A DNA stretch of 64,000 nucleotides from an uncultured Flavobacteriaceae bacterium. Lineage in GTDB: Bacteria; Bacteroidota; Bacteroidia; Flavobacteriales; Flavobacteriaceae. Below, piece by piece: positions 17,667-25,781 of this stretch. The stretch covers positions 496,001-560,000 of the forward strand of contig CAKUPQ010000001.1 in NCBI GenBank assembly GCA_934675205.1. Direction: 5' to 3'. Position 1 is the first letter of the stretch. Each line of letters starts with the position of its first letter. The notes beneath the pieces are model-generated. The model did not search any database. It had not been told where the DNA came from and saw nothing but the letters and a program-made list of their open reading frames with translations. Both the position numbers and the translations under genes were made by a program.

Positions 17667-18086
17667 TCACTGTTCCACGTGGAACATCTTTATTTTTTCG
17701 TCTTCTTTGGAACGCATCAGTTTAGAGTCTTCTTCGGTTTTGTCTTTGTAACCACAGTAGTGTAAAACTCCGTGAGCCATAACCCTACGTAGCTCCTCCT
17801 CAAACGAAACTCCGAAATCCTGTGCATTATCTTTAACTCTTTCTATAGAAATAAATATATCTCCAGAAATAAGGTTTCCGATAGTATAATCAAACGAAAT
17901 TATATCCGTAAGAGTTTGATGTTCAAGATATTGAACGTTAATTTCATACAAATAATCATCATCACAAAAGATGTAATTTATCTCTCCTTCTTCTTTATCC
18001 TCCGACTCGATAACTTCTGTTAGCCAATCTTCGTATCTTTCTTCATTATCTAACTGAAAATCAGTTTCGTAGTTGAATAATATCAT
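17667..18086 (-). CDS. ybeY: Endoribonuclease YbeY
   Basis: YbeY is a metal-dependent RNase involved in 16S rRNA maturation and ribosome quality control. The 139-aa length is normal. The signature is HGVLHYCGYKD near residue 110, where the canonical form is HGxLHxxGYDH. Two metal-binding His are present, but the third is Asp here. Similar changes may be common in Bacteroidota, so activity is not excluded. The C-terminal residues MFHVEQ are encoded by a parS-type palindrome (17671-17686). Confidence 0.93.
   Translation of the reverse strand: MILFNYETDFQLDNEERYEDWLTEVIESEDKEEGEINYIFCDDDYLYEINVQYLEHQTLTDIISFDYTIGNLISGDIFISIERVKDNAQDFGVSFEEELRRVMAHGVLHYCGYKDKTEEDSKLMRSKEDEKIKMFHVEQ
17671..17686. 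promoter_or_regulatory. parS: parS-type palindrome inside the 3' end of ybeY
   Basis: TGTTCCACGTGGAACA is a perfect 16-bp palindrome. It overlaps the last codons of ybeY and is 52 bp from the site at 17619. Confidence 0.75.
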
Positions 18087-18097
18087 ATCTTTTTTTT

Positions 18098-18263
18098 AGC
18101 CACGGATTAAAGGATTTTACGGATTTATGTTTCTTTTTAAATCTCTCGCAAAGTCGCAAATTTTTTCTCTAAAAAATATATTAAACTATTATAATTGAAA
18201 AATCCTTTTAATCCTTTAATCCGTGGCAAAAATAATTACTTAATTTCTTTGCGACTTTGCGAG
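18098..18263. repeat. Interleaved inverted repeats between ybeY and the DUF4175 gene
   Basis: Arm A (18098-18116, AGCCACGGATTAAAGGATT) pairs with A' (18210-18227). Arm B (18145-18160, CTCGCAAAGTCGCAAA) pairs with B' (18248-18263). The order is A-B-A'-B', so both stems cannot form as simple nested hairpins. A related AGCCACGGATTA copy occurs at 23531. The element fills almost the whole gap between the two genes. Confidence 0.7.
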
Positions 18264-18266
18264 AAA

Positions 18267-21200
18267 TCATTTCTTAAAATATTGTTGCACTTTTTGATTA
18301 TAAATCGGGTGCAAAGGTAAGGCATCTCTGTTTAAAATTTCGATACTGTTCAGATATTCTTGTAATTTCGGGTCCAATGGTTTAATCGAATTATTAAACT
18401 CCTTTTTGTTGGTAGTTCCCTCACGCTTGTCATCGTCCCCTTGTTCTCGAATAGCTTTATCTAATTTTAAAAGTTCGTGCTTTAAGTTCTGCATTTTCTG
18501 TAAAACCGTATTGTCAAAACGCTTGTTTAAAAGCTGTTTTTCAATATCCTGCATCTGCTTGTTCGCATTCTGTCCTGCTCCTCCCAAACCTTCTTTTTCC
18601 AAACGTTTCTGCAAAGCATCACGTAACATCTGCTGCTCCTTGTAAATCTCGTACAACATTTCTGCCTCGCCTTCTCCGTCTGTTCCTTCTCCATTCTGAC
18701 CATTTTTTCCGTCTTTGCCTTCTCCGCTTTGTCCTCCTTGCTGTTCGCCTTTTTCTCCGTCATTTCCCTCTCCGTCTTCATTGCCTTTTTCCATTCCGTC
18801 CTTCATTTTTTCCATAAGTTCCTCCTGTTTCTGAATAATATCAGGTAACTGCATTTCTCCCTTTCCTTTGCCTTTTCCGGGACTTGGCATTCCTTCTCCC
18901 TCGCCTTGTCCTTCTCCCTGCATTTGCATCTGCATTTGTTCCTGTACGTTACTCAAAAAATCAGCCAACTTATTGGTAGAAGTAATCGTATATTGCTGGT
19001 GCGAAACTCCTTTCGGAACATTTGTCTCTGCCAATTCCTCTATGGATTTATCTAAATTATAGTGGATTTCGCCTATTTCCTTGTTGATGTCCTCCCCAAT
19101 CATCGGATTTCTGAGTGAAAGAGCAAACAAGCTGTCATCAACGTGTCTGAACTGCGTTTTCAGATTGTGCTGGATTTTCAGGTTGTTAGCAAAAGACGGA
19201 CTTTTTCTGTTCAGCCCTTTGAACTGTTGCATAACGTCCTCCTGCGAAAACGAAAAAGCCAACAAATTATCCAAAATTTGACGTAACATTTTCGCATCTT
19301 CCTGCATCTGCTGTCCCTGCATTTGAGCCATTGCAGATTTCATCTGCTGACTCATCTGTTTCATCTTTTGAGAAGCTCCTTTTTGCTTGGGTTTTGCTCC
19401 TTGTTGGTTCTCTTTTTGAAGCTCGTCTTTAGCTTCTTTCATCTCTTCCTTGACTTTTTCTTCGTCCTTTTTATCCACAGGAACGTCCATCGGATTTTTT
19501 AAATCCTTATTTTCTTTCTTTAAATCCTCAATGTCTTTTTGTAATTTATCGAACTGCTCATTTAATTTTTCTTGTTCTTCCGAAGTGTTGTTTTCTTTTT
19601 TTTCTTCGGATAATTTATCTTGGTCTTTCGATAATTTATCCAAATCAGAAGCTATTTTTTCCATTTTCTTCTGAACGTAAAAACGCTTGGTTAATTCAAC
19701 CAATTGTTCCAAACTCTTTTGTTGGGATTTCGCACTTTGTTGGAATTTTTCCATTTTGTCAAACAATTCTTCTTTCTGAAGTTTGTCTGCTAATTTTTTG
19801 AGTTCCTCCAAAAGTTTTTCGTTCTTTTCGATTTCTTCCTGTGTTTTTTCAAGACGTTCTTCGAGAAGTTCTTTTTGCTTGTCTTCCTGATCCGGATTGA
19901 ATTCCTCTAAATTTTTCTGTAATTTTTCGGAAAACGATTTCATCATTTCCTCCTGTTCCATCTGACGTTTCAAAAAATCATCAATCTTTTTCTGGTCTTT
20001 AAAATCTAAATCCGATTTTTCTTTGTTCATCTGCTTGAGTTTATCCATTTCGGAAAGCTGTTTTTCCTGCGATTTAACCGACTTTGACAAACTATTGATA
20101 TTCTCGGACTGCTGTTTTAAGTTTTCTTCTTGTTTTTCATTTTCTGTAAGTTCTCTATGCGAAAAAACCGAAGATTTCGTGCTTTTGAAATTATGCAGAG
20201 CATCATTATCAAAAACCTCAAAATAATATTCATATTCTACTCCCTGTTCGATTTCTAACCCTTCAGGAAAAGTATAGTGAAAACGGTCAAAAACGCCTTT
20301 GTTTACCGATAAATTATTGAATTTTAAATCTTGTGAATTACTTTTTTTGTAATAAACTACCCTTAATTTCGACAATCCGTAATCATCGGAAACCTCTCCT
20401 ATCAGAATGTTTTTGTCAATTCCCAAGCTGTCGGGAATATTTCCAACTGTAATACTCGGAAAAGCATCTTTGATTACATTGAGTTTATAATGTAATTTTT
20501 CGTGATGTTTTTTATTTTTATTGGAAGTAAGAATTTGATAATCTGTATTTTCAGAAATATTTTTAACAAACGAAAAACCATTATTTTCCTTTGTGAAATT
20601 GGTGGTAATTTCACCATTTGTCCATTCGATATTATCGGTAGTTTGAGCATTTACTTTCCAAATAACCCTTGTTCCCTCTGGAATTACCGCATTTCCCGTT
20701 CCCTTAATCGTTTCGGATTTTCTTCCTAAATAAGACGGAAAAACAAACTGCATTTCAAAATTGGCAATGCGTGGCACTTCCACAACTTCTAAAATCAAAT
20801 CCCAAGACGAAACCTGATTTGCCTGAAGATAAAAATAAGTATTTTTAGTAGGTTTGGTAAAACGATACTGAAATTCCCCTACTCCTACATTTTCTAAATA
20901 ATAGCTTTCGTTTCCTAAAACAATCATTACTTGTTCCGGAATTGCTTTTCCTTGTGTTTTTACATTCAGAACAAAATCTTCTCCTTGATTAACTTTTAGT
21001 TCAGAATTCTGAACTAAAAATTCAAAAGGTGCAGGTGGAGAATATCTTTCGCTATAATTTACAACCCTTGATATACTGTCCGTAATCACATCGGAATTTC
21101 CACTCACAAAAAACAACAGAAACAACAAAATCGGAAGAACAGCTAATGGCAGATACTTGTAACTCTGCTTAAAATCAACTGCACCCGAAAACGGAACAGG

Positions 21201-21608
21201 ACTTAAATTATCTGCTTTCTGCTCAATAGAAGCTAATAATAATTCCGATTTTTCTTGATTTTCAGCTAATTGTAAAAAGTTAGTCAGTTTGTCGTTTACT
21301 TCGGTAAAATGATTTCCGATGATTTTTGAGGCTTCATTATAACCGATTCCCTTTTGAATTTTGAATAATTTAAACAACGGAAAACAAATAAACCTCAAAA
21401 ATAAAAACAGCTCCACTCCCACAAACAACCAAAATAAAATGGTTCTTCCTGTCGGTTTCAGCCATAAAAAATACTCAATAAAAAGTGTAAACAAAAAGTA
21501 TAACAATCCTATTCCGATAAAAAAGATTACTCCTTTTATCAGTTGATTTGTATAATATTTTTTAATAAAACTTTCTAATTTATTATATATCAGATTTATG
21601 CTGTTCAT
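18267..21608 (-). CDS. DUF4175 family membrane-anchored coiled-coil protein
   Basis: This is a large protein of 1113 aa. Three hydrophobic segments lie in the first 175 residues (about 23-50, 56-80, 150-170). A beta-rich extracytoplasmic region (about 195-480) follows, then a long Lys/Glu/Gln-rich coiled coil (about 490-720). The C-terminal half has a Met/Gln segment and a Gly/Glu-rich low-complexity segment (about 890-970). This layout is typical of DUF4175 proteins, whose function is not known. The gene is immediately upstream of ybeY in the same direction. Confidence 0.85.
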   Translation of the reverse strand: MNSINLIYNKLESFIKKYYTNQLIKGVIFFIGIGLLYFLFTLFIEYFLWLKPTGRTILFWLFVGVELFLFLRFICFPLFKLFKIQKGIGYNEASKIIGNHFTEVNDKLTNFLQLAENQEKSELLLASIEQKADNLSPVPFSGAVDFKQSYKYLPLAVLPILLFLLFFVSGNSDVITDSISRVVNYSERYSPPAPFEFLVQNSELKVNQGEDFVLNVKTQGKAIPEQVMIVLGNESYYLENVGVGEFQYRFTKPTKNTYFYLQANQVSSWDLILEVVEVPRIANFEMQFVFPSYLGRKSETIKGTGNAVIPEGTRVIWKVNAQTTDNIEWTNGEITTNFTKENNGFSFVKNISENTDYQILTSNKNKKHHEKLHYKLNVIKDAFPSITVGNIPDSLGIDKNILIGEVSDDYGLSKLRVVYYKKSNSQDLKFNNLSVNKGVFDRFHYTFPEGLEIEQGVEYEYYFEVFDNDALHNFKSTKSSVFSHRELTENEKQEENLKQQSENINSLSKSVKSQEKQLSEMDKLKQMNKEKSDLDFKDQKKIDDFLKRQMEQEEMMKSFSEKLQKNLEEFNPDQEDKQKELLEERLEKTQEEIEKNEKLLEELKKLADKLQKEELFDKMEKFQQSAKSQQKSLEQLVELTKRFYVQKKMEKIASDLDKLSKDQDKLSEEKKENNTSEEQEKLNEQFDKLQKDIEDLKKENKDLKNPMDVPVDKKDEEKVKEEMKEAKDELQKENQQGAKPKQKGASQKMKQMSQQMKSAMAQMQGQQMQEDAKMLRQILDNLLAFSFSQEDVMQQFKGLNRKSPSFANNLKIQHNLKTQFRHVDDSLFALSLRNPMIGEDINKEIGEIHYNLDKSIEELAETNVPKGVSHQQYTITSTNKLADFLSNVQEQMQMQMQGEGQGEGEGMPSPGKGKGKGEMQLPDIIQKQEELMEKMKDGMEKGNEDGEGNDGEKGEQQGGQSGEGKDGKNGQNGEGTDGEGEAEMLYEIYKEQQMLRDALQKRLEKEGLGGAGQNANKQMQDIEKQLLNKRFDNTVLQKMQNLKHELLKLDKAIREQGDDDKREGTTNKKEFNNSIKPLDPKLQEYLNSIEILNRDALPLHPIYNQKVQQYFKK

Positions 21609-21695
21609 ATCATTTATTTATAACCGATAAAATTAGAAAAATAAACACAGATTATACGAATTTTCACAGATTTTTAAATTTCAGTTATCACATAA

Positions 21696-21735
21696 AAAAG
21701 CCTTAAAACATTATAAAATGTTTTAAGGCTTTTAT
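21696..21735 (-). terminator. Intrinsic terminator after the 68-aa membrane protein gene
   Basis: AAAAGCCTTAAAACATT and AATGTTTTAAGGCTTTT form a 17-bp stem with a 3-nt loop. On the minus strand it is followed by a T-rich run. The position is 21 bp past the stop codon. Confidence 0.8.
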
Positions 21736-21755
21736 TTTGTGTGTATTTCGTTTAC

Positions 21756-21962
21756 TTAATTTATTGTTCTTTGGATATTTTTAAATACAAATTTTGAAGT
21801 AAAGTAGAAAAACGAAACTAATAGAAATATGATTGCTAACATTACGAAGAACTCAATAAATCTCATTAACATACTTGGTTTTACTGTATCTCCGTCCATT
21901 ATTAAACTAATCGTAGTAATAACGAAAGATGCAGCTAAAATGTTTAAAAATTTTCTTTTCAT
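21756..21962 (-). CDS. Small membrane protein, 68 aa
   Basis: The protein has two hydrophobic segments (about 5-22 and 33-56) and basic ends. No family is recognised. A strong terminator follows, which supports it being a real transcription unit. The next upstream gene in the same direction also encodes a small membrane protein. Confidence 0.55.
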   Translation of the reverse strand: MKRKFLNILAASFVITTISLIMDGDTVKPSMLMRFIEFFVMLAIIFLLVSFFYFTSKFVFKNIQRTIN

Positions 21963-22017
21963 AATTATGAAATAATTTAGTTAGTAATGATTTATAAACG
22001 ATTTAATTTCAAATTTA

Positions 22018-22368
22018 TTAGGTAAGCTTTACAAGTTGTTTCATATATTTAAAAAACATAAATCCTGCTACAACAAGAATTCCTGTAAAAATAGACACTC
22101 CTACAAAAAATAATTGTTTAGCATCTGCATCAAAAGTCGGAAATTCTCTTAATTCCGAAAATAAAGCCAAATACATATAACAACAAATTAAAATCAATAT
22201 GCTTGAAATGATAATTCCTAAAATCTTATTCTTATAAATTATCTGAAAAACAAGAACAGTAACCAAAGTTATCGCTACCAAATTAAACGGATTAGAAGTA
22301 GGTAACCAATAAAGCAAAACAGCCAAAAGTAACAGATATTCAGGAATGTTCCAAAGACGTGATTTCAT
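22018..22368 (-). CDS. Hypothetical four-helix membrane protein
   Basis: The frame is open from a TTG at 22389, but ATG at 22368 (MKSRLWNIPEY) is the better start because similar flavobacterial proteins begin near this point. From there it is 116 aa with four hydrophobic helices (NIPEYLLLLAVLLYWL, VAITLVTVLVFQII, ILGIIISSILILICCYMYLA, FVGVSIFTGILVVAGFMFF). Function is unknown. Confidence 0.6.
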   Translation of the reverse strand: MKSRLWNIPEYLLLLAVLLYWLPTSNPFNLVAITLVTVLVFQIIYKNKILGIIISSILILICCYMYLALFSELREFPTFDADAKQLFFVGVSIFTGILVVAGFMFFKYMKQLVKLT

Positions 22369-22422
22369 ATTTTTTAGTGTTTTATACAAAACGACAATCC
22401 TTTCTGTTTATTACAATAAATT

Positions 22423-22731
22423 TTATCTTGTAATATCATTCCATATTTTTGGATTTTGGGAAGTATGAAGAACAGCTAGAATAACTACCTTTTTTTTCTC
22501 AAAATCAACAACATAATGTAACATATACGGAAAAACTTTTAAAACAGCTGTTCGTACATCAGAATACCTGTTTGAAGAACTATAAGGAAAAGTTATAAGT
22601 TGTTTTACTTTGGTTTTAACTTCGGAATAAAATTCTTTTCCAAGACCTTGCTTTTTGGAATTATACCATTTGACAATATTTTTTATATCTTGCTTTGCAG
22701 AATTTTGGAAAACCAAAGTCATTTTACTCAT
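22423..22731 (-). CDS. RelE/ParE-type toxin
   Basis: This 102-aa protein shows the ParE/RelE plasmid-stabilisation fold pattern: an N-terminal DIKNIVKWYNSKK helix pair, a central ITFPYSS and the C-terminal strand VVILAVLHTSQNPKIW. RelE-type members cleave mRNA on the ribosome; ParE-type members poison gyrase. The sequence does not decide between them. Its ATG overlaps the antitoxin stop by 4 bp, giving the usual antitoxin-first order. Confidence 0.85.
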   Translation of the reverse strand: MSKMTLVFQNSAKQDIKNIVKWYNSKKQGLGKEFYSEVKTKVKQLITFPYSSSNRYSDVRTAVLKVFPYMLHYVVDFEKKKVVILAVLHTSQNPKIWNDITR

Positions 22732-22970
22732 AATTCACTTTCTATTTCTTTAGAAAGTTCCTCTAAACTTGTAACATTTTCGGGATTCTGAAGATAATCC
22801 TGTAAACGCTTTTCTATAATTTCCTTATGCCATTCAGGAATTTCATCTAAAATCAAATCATTTTCCAAATCAGCATATTTTTCTGTCAGCTTTTCCCAAC
22901 GGTCTATCGGAATAATTACAGCTGTTTTTTTTCCTTTTTCATTCGACACATATTGAAGTAAATTATTCAT
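22728..22970 (-). CDS. Antitoxin partner of the RelE/ParE toxin
   Basis: The start is set at ATG 22970 (MNNLLQYVSNEKGKKTAVII). The frame is open further to 23033, but those 21 residues are hydrophobic and unlike an antitoxin. The 80-aa product begins with a short beta segment typical of Phd/YefM-like DNA-binding antitoxins and ends in an acidic helix (LEELSKEIESEL) that would wrap the toxin. It probably represses its own promoter. Confidence 0.8.
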   Translation of the reverse strand: MNNLLQYVSNEKGKKTAVIIPIDRWEKLTEKYADLENDLILDEIPEWHKEIIEKRLQDYLQNPENVTSLEELSKEIESEL

Positions 22971-23033
22971 AATTAACTGATTTTGATTATACAAATATAG
23001 AAAAAAGTATTCAGTTATTACTTCTGCAATCAA

Positions 23034-23599
23034 AAATCGTTAATCATCAATCAAAAATCAAAGAGTTTTCAACAACTATTTAAAAACAACAAAAAAGAAG
23101 ATTTTAAAATTTTAAAATTTTGGTGTGTTGTATAGTCTGTTAATAGTTGAAATAAGTTTTTTCAGAAAGTTTGTTTTTTTGATTTATCGAAATTTATACA
23201 AACTAATTAACAATGAATTTACATATACTTTCTTTGATTTTCAAAGAGTTATTTTTTAGTATTAACAATCGTTAAAAACCTATTTTCACTATAAAAATAG
23301 AATAAGTAAATATTAAATTAATGTTAACAACTACTCCTAACGCTATCGAAAACCTTTTAACTGTTTCTTAAAAATTAATTTGGAAATGATTTTCCGATTT
23401 TGGCTTATAAATTTTATGCTTCCAACTCAAAAAACTTTCCGATTTTTACCTAAAGATATTAACATTCTATGTTAATCTATAATCAACTGAATGTTAAGGA
23501 TTTCTGAAATAGAATTAACAACTTATTTTTTAGCCACGGATTATAGAATTTTATGGGTCATTTAATTAGCAGAAAATCCTTTTAATATGTGGCTAAAAC
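23034..23599. other. AT-rich gene-free stretch, candidate replication origin
   Basis: There is no gene in this 566-bp interval. The words GTTAA or TTAAC occur about nine times between 23139 and 23517, against one to two expected for this base composition. Related runs TTTTCAACAACTA (23067), TGTTAACAACTA (23322) and ATTAACAACTTA (23513) share AACAACT. TTTTCAACA and TTATACAAA are loose relatives of a DnaA box, but no TTATCCACA is present. Four parS-type sites lie 5-9 kb to the left. Confidence 0.35.
23529..23598. repeat. Copy of the AGCCACGGATTA inverted repeat
   Basis: TTTAGCCACGGATTATAGAA and the partner AATCCTTTTAATATGTGGCTAAA form an imperfect hairpin related to arm A of the element at 18098-18263. 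It ends at the stop codon of the DUF486 gene. Confidence 0.65.
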
Positions 23600-23968
23600 C
23601 TATTTCTTAAACATAAAATAGACAGCCAAAATCAGAAATATAAATGAAATCAAATGATTCAGCCGAAAGGTTTCGGTTTTGAATACCAAAAGCGTAAACA
23701 AAGCAAAAATTACTAAAGTAACAACTTCCTGAATTACTTTGAGTTGCAACAGAGAAAAAGGTCCTCCGTTTCCGTTATAACCAATTTTGTTGGCAGGAAC
23801 CATAAACATATATTCAAAAAGAGCAATTCCCCAACTTATTAAAATAATGGCAATCAAACCCAATTTTTGAAAACCTTTCCATTCCGAGAATTTCAGGTGT
23901 CCGTACCAAGCTAATGTCATAAAAATATTAGATATGACAAGTAATACAATGGTTAAAATGCCTTTCAT
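23600..23968 (-). CDS. DMT-type small membrane protein (DUF486)
   Basis: This 122-aa protein has four hydrophobic helices. The family pattern LISWGIALFEYMFMVPANKIGY (segments at about 44-65) and the following GPFSLLQLKVIQEVVTL are characteristic of DUF486 proteins, which are placed near small drug/metabolite transporters. No substrate is known. It is followed 18 bp upstream by a DoxX-like gene in the same direction and is probably co-transcribed with it. Confidence 0.85.
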   Translation of the reverse strand: MKGILTIVLLVISNIFMTLAWYGHLKFSEWKGFQKLGLIAIILISWGIALFEYMFMVPANKIGYNGNGGPFSLLQLKVIQEVVTLVIFALFTLLVFKTETFRLNHLISFIFLILAVYFMFKK

Positions 23969-23986
23969 TGATTTAAGATTGTAGAT

Positions 23987-24370
23987 TTATTGCAGTAAAT
24001 ACACTAAAAATATAGTAGGAATAAAGTAAATCACAATCGTTCTTGCTCCGTCATAATCTTTAGCAATACGTTGTCCGAGAAGTAAAAACAACAATGTAAT
24101 AGCCGAAATGACTCCGCTTATCAGTGCGATTTCGGTATTTCCGTTGATAAGGATTGAGAGTGTTCCTAAAACTGCCAAAAATCCTGCAATCATTTCCAAA
24201 ACAAGGATAAGTTTAAGCGAAAAAGGCACTCGGTTTTTAAGGATAGTTTTTGAAAAGTGGGATTTCAGCCATTCTACATTTCCTTTCCAATCCGAGATTT
24301 TGTCAATTCCCGATTGTAAAAAAGTAATAGCTAAAAATATTAAAATGATGATTTCTGTGATGTGGTTCAT
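23987..24370 (-). CDS. DoxX-like membrane protein
   Basis: This 127-aa protein has four hydrophobic helices. The first carries the DoxX-like pattern FLQSGIDKISDWKGN, and the third region is a Gly-rich helix. DoxX-family proteins are associated with redox or respiratory functions, but the role of this short form is unknown. It overlaps no gene and begins 5 bp after the holB stop codon. Confidence 0.65.
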   Translation of the reverse strand: MNHITEIIILIFLAITFLQSGIDKISDWKGNVEWLKSHFSKTILKNRVPFSLKLILVLEMIAGFLAVLGTLSILINGNTEIALISGVISAITLLFLLLGQRIAKDYDGARTIVIYFIPTIFLVYLLQ

Positions 24371-24374
24371 AGTT

Positions 24375-25499
24375 TTATTTTTTATGGATTAAACGTGTCA
24401 ATTTTATAGATAAATCGGTTAAAATAAGCTTTGCATTTCCGTTTCTTTCGATGTGGAAAATCGCATCGGAAAGTTCTTTAAAAATTTCCTGAATATTGTT
24501 TCCGTTTACGAAAGGAGCAAATTTCTCTAACTTAAAATTCTCTACATTCGGTTCTAAATAGACCAAATCTTTGGTTTGATAATTCAAAAGCAAAGCCTGT
24601 CGGAAAATATCCGTACAATAATGCAAAAATTTCTTTTGAGTTTCTTTTCCTGTTGAGGCTATTTCTTCACTCCAACTGATGAGTCCCAAAATAGAAGAAG
24701 CATTTCCTTTTGCCCGAAAAGCCGTTCTGACCCAATCCACAAACCATTTATCAAACGGAAATTCGTTGTCATCATTGAGGATTTCGAGAGCTTTGGCAAA
24801 ACTTCCTTGTGATTGATGAGCTATTTTTTTGGCTGTATTTTCCTCAACCGAATGATTAGCAACCAAAGTTTTAGAAATAATATCTTCACTCAAAGCCCCT
24901 AAATGAATCGTCTGACATCTCGATTTTATGGTTTGTAAAATATTTTCTTCATTTTCCGTAACCAATAGTATAAGTGTTTTTTGAGGTGGTTCTTCGATGA
25001 TTTTCAGGAGTTTGTTGGAAGACGAAATATTCATTTTGTCTGCCTGCCAAATGATTAGAATTTTATAACCTCCTTCATACGATTTCAAAGCAAGCGTTTT
25101 CAGAACTTCTTGAGCATCTTCTACTCTGATTTCTCCTTGTTTGTTGAGATAACCAAGTTTTTTGTACCAATCAAACAGGTTTCCGTACGGATTTTCTTTT
25201 AAAAATTCTTTCCAACTCGGTAAAAAATCAGTGCTTTTCGGTTTTGATTTTACGTCTTCGGTAGTGATGGTCGGATAAATAAAATGCAAATCAGGATGCG
25301 AAAGCGAATCCATTTTCAGGTTACAAGACTGATTTTCAGTTCCACACAAAACATAACGTGCATAAGCAATAGCAAGTGGTAAAGCTCCACTCCCTTCCTT
25401 TCCGACAAAAAGTTGTGCGTGCGGAACCCTTCCTGAATCAGCTGTAGTGATTAGGTGATTTTTCAGATAATCCTGTCCTAAAACGTCTTCAAATTTCAT
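24375..25499 (-). CDS. holB: DNA polymerase III subunit delta'
   Basis: This is a clamp-loader subunit of 374 aa, similar to usual delta' length. Visible features are the start FEDVLGQDYLKNHL, the P-loop-like FVGKEGSGALPLAIAYA (about 31-47), the helix KILIIWQADKMN and the sensor segment LLKIIEEPPQKTLILLV. It works with DnaX and HolA to load the sliding clamp at the replication fork. It is the last minus-strand gene before plus-strand genes begin at 25.8 kb. Confidence 0.92.
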   Translation of the reverse strand: MKFEDVLGQDYLKNHLITTADSGRVPHAQLFVGKEGSGALPLAIAYARYVLCGTENQSCNLKMDSLSHPDLHFIYPTITTEDVKSKPKSTDFLPSWKEFLKENPYGNLFDWYKKLGYLNKQGEIRVEDAQEVLKTLALKSYEGGYKILIIWQADKMNISSSNKLLKIIEEPPQKTLILLVTENEENILQTIKSRCQTIHLGALSEDIISKTLVANHSVEENTAKKIAHQSQGSFAKALEILNDDNEFPFDKWFVDWVRTAFRAKGNASSILGLISWSEEIASTGKETQKKFLHYCTDIFRQALLLNYQTKDLVYLEPNVENFKLEKFAPFVNGNNIQEIFKELSDAIFHIERNGNAKLILTDLSIKLTRLIHKK

Positions 25500-25735
25500 A
25501 AGGGCAAAGATAGGTTTTTTTAGTATTCAGTTTTTCAGTTGTAGTTTTTGGTTTCGTACTTCTGAAAAATTCCCTGCCTAATCGGACACAGATATTCTCT
25601 ATTCTCTTTTTTTTCTATTCTCTTTTTTCTTCTATAAACTATGTGATTTATAAGTAGTTATAATTATTAAATGTTTATAAATTTCTTAATAACTTAATTT
25701 GTTTTTACGAAAAACAGAAACGTATTAGTAATAAA

Positions 25736-25764
25736 TTTGTAAAAAGCTCTTATTTATAACTTTG
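25736..25764 (+). promoter_or_regulatory. Promoter of the secreted SPOR-like protein gene
   Basis: TTTG (25736-25739) and TAACTTTG (25757-25764) with 17 bp between fit the Bacteroidota -33/-7 pattern. The start codon is 17 bp downstream. Confidence 0.6.
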
Positions 25765-25781
25765 ATTAATTTTATGTGATT

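Noticed and set aside
25500..25735. Alternative origin or regulatory RNA in the holB upstream gap
   Set aside because: It is AT-rich with a TATTCTCTTTTTT tandem but no dense word repeats; kept only as the strand-switch point.
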